Source of the DNA: Pseudozyma flocculosa PF-1
Lineage: Eukaryota; Basidiomycota; Ustilaginomycetes; Ustilaginales; Ustilaginaceae
Length of the DNA: 64,000 nucleotides
Reading direction: 5' to 3'
Assembly: GCF_000417875.1 (NCBI RefSeq)
Contig: NW_006920898.1
Span: 1 to 64,000, forward strand
How positions within the stretch are numbered: the stretch's first letter is position 1; each line of letters begins with the position of its first letter. Made by a program: the position numbers and the translations under genes. The notes below the pieces were generated by a model. The model did not search any database, had not been told where the DNA came from, and saw only the letters and a program-made list of their open reading frames with translations. Shown one piece after another: positions 42,853 to 52,711 of the stretch.

Positions 42853-42914
42853 TGCAAGTTCGGGGCGGCGTTTGTCGAACCGGCGGTGGTTGAGATCCCG
42901 GGTCCGCGTGAGAT

Positions 42915-42943
42915 GCTGTAGCTGTAGCTGTAGCTGTAGCTGT
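42915..42943. repeat. TAGCTG hexanucleotide repeat
   Basis: Nearly five tandem units of CTGTAG lie in the presumed upstream region of HAP5. Confidence 0.85.
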
Positions 42944-43661
42944 CAGAAGGGTGCAGGGCCAAGAGCGACGATGGGATGCGGTGGATGGCGTCAGGGTGTG
43001 TGCATCGAGGAGAGGTTCGCTGGTGGTGGAGGCAGCTCCCAAATTTTTCCCTTTGGGTCCCGGCCGGCCCGCGGCACCCCACCGACCACGCGAGCAAGGC
43101 CAGAGGGCCGGGGCAGGCAGCAGGTGGTCGTGCGGCGGACCGGGAGACGGGCAGCCCAACCAAGGCCACCTGGATTTTTGCATTTCGGGTCCGCACTCTT
43201 GGCCTATTGCTGGGCTGGGCACGCTAGACCATGGCAGACAAGGCAGGGCGCGACAGGGCGAGGCGAGGCGAGGCAAGGCGAGGCCTGGCGGTGGTCACAG
43301 GATGCCGCCGTGGGCCTGGCCTGGCCTGGCCTGGCCTAGCCTGGCTGTCCGGACTCCGCGCCCCCCTCCTCTCCACGCTGCCTCTCTGTCTCCGAGTCTC
43401 GACGCCCGTCAAACTGTGGTTCGTGGTCACTCGGCGCGCTCGACGCACCAGCATTAAGATTCTCTCCATCCAGCCACCCAACCAACCAAGGTCCATCGCC
43501 CAAGGTCTCCGGCCATCTGGCACCCCCCTCTCGCCGCTCCTTGATCCACAGCGGCATCCGGCTTAGCCCCAGCGCGGCTGATCGGATCCACAGCCTAGTC
43601 ACCTCTGCCTCGCTCTCCTGCCGCTCAACTCTCGATCTGGTCACCTCGTCTCGACTGCTGT

Positions 43662-43730
43662 ACCACCACCACCACCACCACCACCACCACCACAACCACC
43701 ACGACCACAACCACAACCACAACTACCCAC
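43662..43730. repeat. CCA/CAACCA microsatellite
   Basis: A nearly pure ACC trinucleotide tract passes into AACCAC-type units over about 70 bases, upstream of the SH3-protein gene. Confidence 0.85.
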
Positions 43731-44010
43731 AGGATACCCTGTTTGGCCAGCTTGCTTGCCCTCGACAGCCGCCTTTTCTGCGCAACCTCGTACCGGCCGC
43801 TTCTTCGCATTCACCCGGCATTCTCGTCTTTCGATCCGTGCAGCGCCCGCCCTCTGGCTGCTCTCCGGCGACTCGCTCACCTCCTGCGTCTTGCATCTTG
43901 CATCCACCCCTGCCTCGGCGACTCTGCTCTCGATCGCTCAGCCTACGAGCGGCACCCTCTTGCTTTCGAGCTCGCGGCCCGCATCGTCGCGGTGGTCGTG
44001 TGTGCCCGTC

Positions 44011-45429
44011 ATGACGTCCGGAGGCTCCTCGTCGTCCTGTAGGTCAACTCAGTGCAGCCATGCTCTGGCATCTTTCCTCGGCCAGCGCCCCGGCTAACGT
44101 CCCGGTCTTTGGACTGTCGTCTCCCTCACGCCCCGCCTCCCTGCAGCACCCAACCTGGCACAGCTTGCCTCTTCGTCCAGGTTGACCAGCAACGGCCACA
44201 CCGGCAGCAGCTCCACGCCAGATCGCAGATCCGCAGACGTCGTCATGCTGGCCAAGCCAGCCCAGTCGCCTGCCCTAACACGCGTAAGCTCCAACCCGCT
44301 TTCGCAGTCCTCGGACGAGTCGAAGCTCGTATCTCCCGCCGTCGCCGACCCATCTTCGCCAAGCGAAGACCCTTCGGCCATCCTCACGCTCGCACCGCCA
44401 AAGCCAGGGCCTGCCGACACGTTGTATCCAAGCCCTTCCGGCGGGTTTGTGCCTTCGCCAGAAGAAGGCCAGGACTGGCGGCTGAAGCCACCTCCGGCGC
44501 GCAAGGAGTGGGGCGAGACTCCAAGGGACCGCTTCGAGGCCAGCAAGCGCCTCTCGCCCACGGCCAGCCGTCCGGGATCGCTCGACCTGCAGGGCGCTGC
44601 TGGCGCCGTCCCGCCGTCGCCTTCACGCTCGGATCGAGACCAGCGTCCGGGATCGCTGTCGTCGCAGTCGGCCGGCGGCGGCGCGGGGTCTCGGCTGAGC
44701 CCGACTGCGCCGACGCGTCCACCTTCGATCCCGCCGTCGCAGGAGACGGCGTCGCTGATCGCGGATGCCTCGTCGGCTTCGCTCTCTCGGCGGAGCTCGC
44801 AGGCGTCGCAGTACGCCGGATCGCCACGAATGCGCCCGCTGTCGAGCGCGTCGAGCCTGTCGCGGCGGGGGACAGCGGCATCGTCCAAGGACGCCTCACC
44901 TGCGAGCCCGAGCGCAAGGAAACGGCGCAGCACGGCCTCTGCGCACTCACGCCTCTCGGAGCGGGCCGGCTCGACGACGAGCATCTGCACGGCGCAGCAG
45001 GGCGGCGGCGACAAGGCCGGCTGGGCGCCCATTGTCGTGCGCGACTTTGCGTTTGACCCGGCGGACCCGAGGTTCGCCGGGCAGCGCGAGGCCGGGCTGG
45101 GTCAGGACGACGACGAGGCCGGGTCGCGCCAATTCGACGAGGGCGAGGGCGAGGAAGGGGGCTGGGGCGACTTGGAAGGGTACGAGGACGAGGACGAGGA
45201 CGAGTTTGTGGGCGACGAGGGCGACCAGGCGCACGTTGCCGAGGGCGTGTACCGGGTGGTGTACGAGTTTGTCTCGGAGAGCGAGCACGAGCTGAGCGTC
45301 GAGGCGGGCGAGACGGTGCGGGTGGTGGGCGCGCTCGAGGGCGGATGGGCGATTGTGACCAAGGAGTCGGACCAGGAGGTCAAAGGGATAGTGCCGGCCA
45401 CGTATCTCGAGTGGATGTCGGACGAATGA
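44011..45429 (+). CDS. SH3-domain protein, Nbp2/Skb5-like
   Basis: Two exons (44011-44038 and 44147-45429; 108-nt intron, GTAGGT donor, TGCAG acceptor) encode 436 aa. The first coding exon is only 28 nt (MTSGGSSSS plus one base); it was inferred because the long frame has no ATG near its 5' end and the phases join cleanly. The N-terminal 280 residues are Ser/Pro-rich and disordered. Then IVVRDFAFDPADPRF and a very acidic stretch precede a C-terminal SH3 domain (about 375-432: YRVVYEFVSESEHELSVEAGE, GGWAIVTKE, GIVPATYLEWM). Nbp2/Skb5 proteins are adaptors that bind PAK-type kinases and phosphatases in MAP-kinase signalling. Family assignment rests on SH3 type and position, so it is tentative. 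An internal start at 44245 is the alternative. Confidence 0.8.
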
Positions 45430-45510
45430 CGGCAAGGGAGCGCGAGGGTTGGGGCCGACGTGGTCGTCGCCGTCGCCATTGCCACCACCACCATCGCCAT
45501 CACCATCGCT

Positions 45511-45552
45511 GCCACTGCCACTGCCACTGCCACTGCCACTGCCACTGCCACC
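45511..45552. repeat. GCCACT hexanucleotide repeat
   Basis: Seven tandem units of GCCACT (last unit GCCACC) lie in the 3' region of the SH3-protein gene. Confidence 0.9.
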
Positions 45553-45753
45553 CTGGCCTCCACCTCGGCCAGCGGTGTGCTGCCTTGCTGTTGTTGTATT
45601 CTACGTCGAGAGGGCTGTTGGGGTGTAACGGGAGCCAAAAGTGCGTCGCTGGCGCCGCCGACCGAGGAAGGATTGATGTCGCAGAGTCTGATTCTGGGTG
45701 CCGCTGATGGATTCATCCGTCGCCGACGAAGGCGGAGCGAGAAAAGGGGGACG

Positions 45754-45822
45754 GGGGCCAGGGCCAGGGCCAGGGTCAGGGTCAGGGTCAGGGTCAGGGT
45801 CAGGGTCAGGGCCACAGGGCCA
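45754..45822. repeat. GGGCCA/GGGTCA hexanucleotide repeat, G-quadruplex-capable
   Basis: About three GGGCCA units are followed by about six or seven GGGTCA units and then GGGCCA again. At least eight G-triplets with 3-nt loops lie on the + strand, enough for G-quadruplex formation. The unit read as TCAGGG differs by one base from the telomeric TTAGGG. Confidence 0.9.
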
Positions 45823-45941
45823 GTGTTGTGGAGGCTGGCGCCGTCTGGCTGGCCGGCTGGCCGGCCTTATCCGTAGGGCTGCGTGCACGCACCACGCGCT
45901 TCTTTTGGCCTCTGACCTGAAGCACCCTCCCTCCCCCCCTC

Positions 45942-45988
45942 CTCTCCCTCTCTCCCTCTCTCCCTCTCTCCCTCTCTCCCTCTCTTCC
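45942..45988. repeat. TCTCCCTC octanucleotide repeat
   Basis: About five tandem units form a pyrimidine-rich tract 75 bp before the molybdenum-cofactor gene start. Confidence 0.85.
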
Positions 45989-46062
45989 GAGCCTTCTTCC
46001 GACTACCGCCACCATCCATCAACCGGCTTTTCTGAGCGCCTCAGCTTCCTACCGCTTCGAAC

Positions 46063-48870
46063 ATGGTCTACTCGGTCGCCATCTTGACCGGTGAGCGACA
46101 CGTTGATTAACCTCATCCAGTCCTGGACCGGCCCGTACTGACTGCACATTCACCTGCGCCCCTCGCATCGCCCCTTTGCAGTCTCTGATACGGCCGCATC
46201 ACAGCCGCAAACGGACCGATCTGGCCCCATCCTCGTCGACGCCTTCGGCTCGCACGCCTCAGGCGATCTCGCCGTCAAGCACACCGCCATCGTGGCCGAC
46301 GACGAGGAGCTCATCCGCCAGACCGTACAGCAGTGGATCGACCACGACACTGTCCACCTCGTCGTCACCACGGGCGGAACGGGCTTCGGCCTGCGAGACC
46401 GCACCCCCGAAGCCCTCGCACCCCTCATATCCCGACCGACGCCTGCCCTCACCCACGCCATCACCGCCCACTCGCTGCAAAAGACACCCCTCGCCGCCCT
46501 CTCGCGCTCCGTGACCGGCATACGCAGGTCGTCCAACCAGGCTACCGACCACGAGAGCCTCATCGTGGTTCTGCCCGGTAGCCCCAAGGCGGTCATGGAA
46601 TGCCTCGAGGTGCTGCTGGGCTGCCAGGAACAGGGAAAAGAGAGACAGGGCGTGCTCCTACACGCCCTCGAGCTCCTCTCGGGCCACTCGGGCCAGAAGC
46701 AGCACCAGCAGATGCAGGGCGCCATGTCCAGGGACGCCACAGCCTCGATAGCCGTATCGACTGGCACCGACACGGGCCACGCCAGATCGCACCACCACCA
46801 TCATCATCTTCACCGCCACGGTCACCATCACGGCCACGACCATGGCCACGACCACGTCCGCAGCAAAGGCCTGCACAGCCACTCGATGCCCGTCCCTCGA
46901 ACCAAACCCGAGGATCACCTGGGCCCCTTCCCGTTCAAGACCCAGGACCCGTCCTCGGGACCTTCGCTGCGCCATCGTCAGTCGCCTTACCCGATCCTTC
47001 CACTCGACGAGGCGCTCCGACTCATCGCCGACAACACGCCCCATCCCGCCGACCTGTCCGGAGCGCGGACGGCCACCCGCGCCGTCAGCGTCGAGCTGAT
47101 CGGATCTGTGCTAGCCGAGGACATTACAGCGCCTCGCGATCTGCCGCCGGGACCGACGACCAACGTCGATGGCTACGCTGTGCGGGCCGCGAGCACGCCC
47201 GCCGGAGACTACCGGGTGGTGACGCTCCGCACCCTGACGGCGCGCGACGACGGCGCTCTGCTGCCCGGAGAGATTTTCCGCATCAACACGGGACAGGGTC
47301 TGCCGGCGGGCACGGACGCCGTCGTCATGGTCGAGGACACTGAGCTGCTCGACGTCTACCCGGACGACGACGAGGCGATGAAGGGCGAGGAGAAGCTGGT
47401 GCGCGTCCTCGCGCAGGTCGAGTCCGGCGAGAATGTGCGGCAGAAGGCGAGCGACGTGAAGCAGGGCGAAGTGGTGCTGCGCAAGGGTACGACGCTGAGC
47501 GCACTGGGCGGCGAGATCGGCACGCTGGCGTTCCTGGGGCGGTCCGAGGTGAGTCGGCGAAGGCGCGCACGGGACAGGTCGACGCGCGATGCTGACTGGA
47601 CGAGCGCGGGCTTTTGTGTCGGACGGCGGGCGACTAGGTGCGCGTGTTTGCCAAGCCGCGCGTGGCCATCCTGAGCACGGGCAACGAGCTGGCCGACGTG
47701 GGTCAGGTGCCGCTGGACGCTGGCAAGGCGGGCGCGCAGCAAGAGTCGTGGGGCTTCACCGTGTTTGACGCCAATCGGCCGGGCCTCAAGGCCGCGGTCA
47801 CGGGCATGGGCTTCGAATGTGTCGACCTCGGCATCGTGGGCGACGAGTGAGTCCAGGCTCCTTTCCTCCCCGCGCCGCTGCACCGCGTTTCGTCGACGGT
47901 GACGATCTGACCACACGTCGCCTCTCTCGCCTGCACACACATACACACTCTCTCTTTTCCTGCGACCGTGGCCATCTTGCAGCGTTGGCGAAACGCTCTC
48001 GGCGCTCCGACGGGGACTGGAGAGCGCCGACGTGGTCATCACGACGGGCGGTACGTCGATGGGGGAGAGCGACCTGCTCAAGCCGCTGATTGAGCGACAC
48101 CTCGGCGGGCAGATCCACTTTGGCCGCGTGGCCATGAAGCCGGGCAAGGTGAGAGAGGGTTTGTCCTTCGCGACCCGCGAGCCGTACGTTGCCTTGCCCT
48201 ACTCACCAGGTGATGCGGCCCCCCGTCCTGCCCTTCCTCGCGAGTGGCACAGCCAACGACATTCGCCACGATCCCCCCCGTCCCCACACCGAACGACGAA
48301 ACGACGAGGGGGCAGGGAGTATCGAAACAGATTTTCGCACTACCCGGCAACCCGGCATCGGCACTGGTGTGCTTCTACGTCTTTGTCGTACCGTCGCTGC
48401 GCAAACTGTGCGGATACCCTCCATCACCTTCCTCCTCGGTCCCCTCATCGTCGTCGTCGGTGGCGGGAAACAAGGAAGAGGTAGCCAACGGATGGAATCT
48501 TCCCCGGATCCAAGTCAAAACAACGAGCGAGATGAAGTTGGATCCGCGGCCCGAATTCCATCGGTGTACCGTCTCGGTGCGGGCGGATGGAGAGGTCCTG
48601 GCGTCCAGTACGGGAAGTCAACGCAGCTCGTAAGTCCTCTTGCCCTTTTCCTCCCCCCCTTCCTCTCCCGTTGCCCCCGCTGCCCATCGGTCCCGTTTTT
48701 GGAGGGTGGGATCGCTGACGAACCGCATCGCCGCTATGGGCGATAGCGGGATGCATTCAATGGCTACCGCCAATGCGCTCGTCTGTCTTCCTCCCCTCCT
48801 CCCACACGGTCCGAGACGCATCGAAAGGGGCCAAAAGGTTCAGGCTATCCTCCTCGGTCCCCTCGTCTAG
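46063..48870 (+). CDS. cnxE: Gephyrin-like molybdenum cofactor synthesis protein (MoaB/MogA-MoeA fusion)
   Basis: Six exons (46063-46090, 46182-47548, 47638-47846, 47983-48148, 48253-48629, 48747-48870) encode 756 aa; all phases close. The N-terminal domain (VYSVAILT/VSDTAA, VVTTGGTGFGLRDRTPEAL, VVLPGSPKAV) is the MogA-type molybdopterin adenylyltransferase. The C-terminal domain (PLDEALRLI, TTNVDGYAVRA, FRINTGQGLPAGTDAVVMVED, VAILSTGNEL, VVITTGGTSMGE, FALPGNPASA) is the MoeA molybdate insertase. Together they adenylate molybdopterin and insert molybdate, needed for nitrate reductase and sulfite oxidase. This fusion order is that of Aspergillus CnxE, plant Cnx1 reversed, and gephyrin. The linker at about 209-245 is strikingly His-rich (six consecutive His, then HGHDHGHDH). 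The first coding exon is 28 nt. Confidence 0.95.
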
Positions 48871-49135
48871 CCCCGCTCCCGCCCCCATTTATCCATCCGC
48901 GTAAACCTAGTCACAAGGTCAGTCCCACCGCAAGTCCCGCCATCGACAAGGCAACGGCAACACAATGCAGTGGCACTCGCAGCGTCCAACGAGGAAAACG
49001 TCACCCACGACCCACGACTGGATGGATGGGTATCGGATTTCGATAGGCCTATGCGAAAGGGGGAAGCTACCATTACATTCAGACGACAATGAGGGAAAAG
49101 GGAGGAAAGGAGAGCGGGTGAAATGGGGCACGGCA

Positions 49136-52100
49136 TCAACGGCCGTGGACGAAGCGCATCGCCGCGTCGTCGGCGCCGCTCATCGACACGCCGGGCATCC
49201 AGTCTTTGGAGCCTTGGCTGCTCGACGGCATGCTCCCGCCCACGGTGCTCAGCGTCGAGCGGCTCGACATGGTGCGTTCCAGGCCCCGTCGTACGGTCGT
49301 CGACAACGACGGCGACGACGTCGGCGATGACGACAGTGGCTGCAGCGGCGGCGGCAGTGGCGACGGCGGTCGTGGCGGACCCGTGATGGTGACGTCGCCC
49401 TCTCGGTCGTCCGACGACGTCGGATCGTCGCTGCGCGCCTCAAGGACAGCGGCGCGCTCGGCAATCAGCCTCGCCTCGAGCGAAAATGGCAGCGTCTCAG
49501 AGTCGTTGGTCGCCTGCGAGATCCTCGGTGGCCCGTCGGCGTTGCCGCCCTCGTAGTCCGACGACCAGGCCAGGGGCTGCGTCGCATCGTCGTCGTCCTC
49601 GTCAACATCGACACGGTCCTCGTCGCGGCGCTGCTGCCGAGACGCTCCATGCTGTTGTGCGTGGCCGCCGCCGCCGCCGCCGCCGCCGCTCGCTTCGTCT
49701 GCCGCCGCCCCCAGCAGCTCTTCCGTCGGTCCGTCGTCCGCCTCCCGCTCGCATCTTTCGTCTTCGTCGTCCGACAGCTCATCCCGCAGGTCGAAGCTGA
49801 GCGGCGCCTTTGCCTCAGCAGCCGTCACTGGCGCCGATGCAGACGGTCTCTTCGTCGCGCCAGAACACGGCTGACGCGAGAAGCCGAACCGCGCCAGGTC
49901 GCTCTGGCCGTCGAGCCTCTTGCTGGCATCGTCGGCAGAGAGCGAGACGGCGTGCTCGCCTGCTCGCGCTGCTTCCTCGGCCGCCTCGTCTTTCCGGGCT
50001 CGGTGCAGCGCGGCGAGGATCGCACTGAAGCGGTCGGTGCCGCCGGGCGAAGGCGAGTTGAGCACGGCGCGGCGTCCGTCCTCGTTGGATCGACCTTGCC
50101 CGTGTTCGGGCCCCGCTGGCTCGCGCCTCGGAGAGAACCGAGGCGGCGACCAGTGCGACAGCATCGCGGGGAGTGACTCGTGCGTCAAGCCAGCAACGCC
50201 GCTGCGCCGTCGGAAGCCGCGCACGCGGTGCAGGTCGCACGTTTGCAGCCTCCTCCGCTCCTGATCGCGAGCGTCGTCGTCGGACGTCGCCGCGCTGCCG
50301 AGATCGTTCCTCTGGTGCAATCCTGGCCCGTGGTCGTCGGCTTGCGTCTCGCCGCCGCCCAGCGCGGACCGCACTTGGCTTGCCCGCAGCCTGACCGCTT
50401 GCTCGTTGAGCGCCCGCGCGAGCCGCAGATCCGCCTGCTCACTTGCATTGCCCTCGTCGTCGCTGTCCGTCTCCCACGCCAGCGGCTGCGTCTCATCGTC
50501 GTTGTCGGCAGCACGCGAGGCTGGTTCGGCATCTGTCGCCTGATGTTGACCGGCCAGGTCTGTAATCGCGTCGTTGTTCTGCCTTTGCGGTGGACTGGGC
50601 GGCTGGGACCGTCCGCCGGACCGCGTCACCTGCGGCGATTGTCTGGCGCTGCTCTTGCCCGTCGAGAGCGCCGCCTTCCGGGGCGGAAGCCATCGCTGGG
50701 GCGTCTTGAGGAGTTGCCGCCGTAGAACGTCCTCGTCCGGGTCACGATAAGTCTCGTCCTGGGGACCGTGGCGAGGATCAGGAGTGTCGGAGCTGCTTGA
50801 GAACGCAAGAGCAGACTCAGAGATGCCGCCATCCCGCCCGCTCTCTGCCGTGACCTCCTGATGAGGTGTGGTGGAGGTGGTAGGGCAGACAGCGCTGTCT
50901 GGGCGTCCGGAGCTCGTGGACTGCTCCTCGGAGCTGGGAATGGTAAGCGGGCTTGACCCGCCGAAGATGGCGCGCAGTTCGGACGGCGGCGGCATGAGGG
51001 GCTCTCGGGACCGGCTGGATGCTGAATCTTGGCTCGGCGTGGGTTCCGAGCGCACGTTGGGTCGGCGCAGTCCCTTGGGCATCGACGCTTGGGCCGACTC
51101 GAGCTGCGCAGGCATGGGCATGGTCCGGCCACCTTCAGCCCGTACTGTCGCGGGCCCAAGGTCGGGTGCAGAGTGCGTTCGGGCGGCGCCATCTTTGAAC
51201 TGCGTCTCTAGGGCGTACACCCTGCGATTGGTTCGAGGCGATCGAAGGACCGTCTGCAGCCGATCGACGGGGCGATGTCGCTCCAGGGGACCGCGGAGCG
51301 GCACAAGGGCTGGGCCAGACACGTTGGCGCCCGCTGCGTCGAGGTTGTCGTGGCCGTCGGCGTCGGCGTCGCCTTCGGGAAGCACCACGCACGACATGCC
51401 CATCGTCTCGGTTGCGTGCGTGTGCTTCCCTGCCTCTGCTGCTGCGATGCCGCGACCTGCTGAGTCGGACCGCAGAGGCTGGCGCGACGGCCCGGCCACC
51501 GCTGCCATGCCATCGTCCAGAGGCTCGTCCTCGTACTCTCCGCCTTCCGCGCCGATCGGCTGGGTCTCGTCCATATCCTCGTGCCCTTCGACTGCCTCTC
51601 CGCTAGCCGCAGGTCCGGCCGCTTCCGGCACGCGTTTCAAGTCGGGGTCGGGTTCATCGACTTCCATCCTGCGATGAGCTTGTGCGAGCCTTGCGGCTGC
51701 CAGCCTGCGCTCGTCTTCTTGTATCTGAGTCTCGCGGATGCCCGCCCTGCGCTTGAGTTGCGCCATCAGCGGTCTTGACCTCTCCTGCCACGGGAACGGC
51801 TTGAAGTTGGAGAGCGGTTCATGCATGAAGGGCGTCTCTTGGGCGTCCTCGGGCCGCGCTGGGCGAGGCTCGGTGGTGTGCGCTCGTGGCGCGACAGCCC
51901 GCCTCGGCCTGGAGGGAGGCGGAGGATGGCTGCGTGGCGCCTCTATCTGGCGATGCAGGGGCGAGGTGCGCCTCGGTGCGGGCGGCGCAGGAGCATCGCG
52001 CCCGGGCGATATCTGAGCGCGCTCGGAAGTAGAGGGACGCGAGGGAGAGGTGTCGGGCGAAGCCATGGCGCGACGGGCGGCGAAGCTCGCGTCGGAGGCG

Positions 52101-52711
52101 GATGGCCGTACGGATCTGGGTATGCTGCCAAACCTGCCCGACTTGAGCATCTTCTGGGCTCTCTGAAACACCTCTTGGTCGTCGTCGGCGTCCAAGAGTG
52201 GTTGCGCCGGTGGGGGCTGTGGGCGTTGGCATGTTGCCGAGGCAGGCTGATGGCGAGGTGCCGCAAGGTTTTCGTTGCGCGTCGAGGATGCGACGGGGGT
52301 GGTCGGGGACGTGGCGGACTGCGGGGCGAGGCGTGGCTGCTTTTGTAGGAATGCGCTGAGGGTGGTCTGCATGGTCTTGTCGCCGGTGCTGGCCGTCGGC
52401 TTGAGCCTCTTTGGCTTTGCCGCCGAGTCGGACCAGGACGGGGCGGAACGCTTTGCCGGTGTTGGAGAGGGAGCGGGCTGGTAGTTGTCTGGGCGCTCCT
52501 GGAGGGCGAGGCGCCTTGCTGGCGAGGGGCGCGGGCTGTCAGAGTTGATAAGCCTTGCGTTGGGGTGGTTCTCCTTTTGGGTGTGGCGGGTGGCCGAGAG
52601 GACCCTCTTTGCGGGCGAGCGTCGGTGCGAGGTGGCGGGATGGGCGGGGGCAGGGGCAGGGCTGTCGGATGCCCTGATCCAGCCGGTAGGCTGGAGGCGG
52701 TTGGCGGCCAT
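49136..52711 (-). CDS. Large disordered, probably nuclear protein with PIP-like and TQP motifs
   Basis: The 1191-aa single-exon product is not recognised. It is largely disordered (Ser/Pro/Arg/Asp-rich) and carries basic, nuclear-type sequence near the N-terminus (SPAKRVLSATRH, KPKRLKPT). QTTLSAFL at 115-122 resembles a PCNA-binding PIP box, with Leu at the last aromatic position. A motif recurs in acidic context: ETQPIG (about 380), DDETQPLAW (about 737-747) and DDATQPLAW (about 1040-1050). Several other SQ/TQ dipeptides are present. TQ motifs with downstream hydrophobics are typical of checkpoint-kinase targets and FHA/BRCT-bound scaffolds such as MDC1. A role in DNA replication or damage response is therefore an inference, not a homology call. 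It starts at the ATG at 52711 and converges on the molybdenum-cofactor gene. Confidence 0.72.
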   Translation of the reverse strand: MAANRLQPTGWIRASDSPAPAPAHPATSHRRSPAKRVLSATRHTQKENHPNARLINSDSPRPSPARRLALQERPDNYQPAPSPTPAKRSAPSWSDSAAKPKRLKPTASTGDKTMQTTLSAFLQKQPRLAPQSATSPTTPVASSTRNENLAAPRHQPASATCQRPQPPPAQPLLDADDDQEVFQRAQKMLKSGRFGSIPRSVRPSASDASFAARRAMASPDTSPSRPSTSERAQISPGRDAPAPPAPRRTSPLHRQIEAPRSHPPPPSRPRRAVAPRAHTTEPRPARPEDAQETPFMHEPLSNFKPFPWQERSRPLMAQLKRRAGIRETQIQEDERRLAAARLAQAHRRMEVDEPDPDLKRVPEAAGPAASGEAVEGHEDMDETQPIGAEGGEYEDEPLDDGMAAVAGPSRQPLRSDSAGRGIAAAEAGKHTHATETMGMSCVVLPEGDADADGHDNLDAAGANVSGPALVPLRGPLERHRPVDRLQTVLRSPRTNRRVYALETQFKDGAARTHSAPDLGPATVRAEGGRTMPMPAQLESAQASMPKGLRRPNVRSEPTPSQDSASSRSREPLMPPPSELRAIFGGSSPLTIPSSEEQSTSSGRPDSAVCPTTSTTPHQEVTAESGRDGGISESALAFSSSSDTPDPRHGPQDETYRDPDEDVLRRQLLKTPQRWLPPRKAALSTGKSSARQSPQVTRSGGRSQPPSPPQRQNNDAITDLAGQHQATDAEPASRAADNDDETQPLAWETDSDDEGNASEQADLRLARALNEQAVRLRASQVRSALGGGETQADDHGPGLHQRNDLGSAATSDDDARDQERRRLQTCDLHRVRGFRRRSGVAGLTHESLPAMLSHWSPPRFSPRREPAGPEHGQGRSNEDGRRAVLNSPSPGGTDRFSAILAALHRARKDEAAEEAARAGEHAVSLSADDASKRLDGQSDLARFGFSRQPCSGATKRPSASAPVTAAEAKAPLSFDLRDELSDDEDERCEREADDGPTEELLGAAADEASGGGGGGGGHAQQHGASRQQRRDEDRVDVDEDDDDATQPLAWSSDYEGGNADGPPRISQATNDSETLPFSLEARLIAERAAVLEARSDDPTSSDDREGDVTITGPPRPPSPLPPPLQPLSSSPTSSPSLSTTVRRGLERTMSSRSTLSTVGGSMPSSSQGSKDWMPGVSMSGADDAAMRFVHGR

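Larger units (their letters stand above)
42853..44010. other. Divergent intergenic region, 1.2 kb, repeat-rich
   Basis: No gene is supported. It contains a TAGCTG repeat (about 42915-42943), GGCGA and CCTGG tandem stretches (about 43255-43345) and a long CCA/CAACCA tract (about 43662-43730). The last 450 bases are C/T-rich and likely form the leader of the SH3-protein gene. Confidence 0.5.
45430..46062. other. Intergenic region with three tandem repeats
   Basis: No gene is supported between the SH3-protein gene and the molybdenum-cofactor gene. It holds a GCCACT repeat, a GGGCCA/GGGTCA repeat and a TCTCCCTC repeat, listed separately. The last is part of the pyrimidine-rich leader of the next gene. 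Confidence 0.6.

Noticed and set aside
45511..45822. CRISPR-like array
   Set aside because: The units are contiguous hexanucleotides without spacers, in a eukaryotic genome; they are simple tandem repeats.
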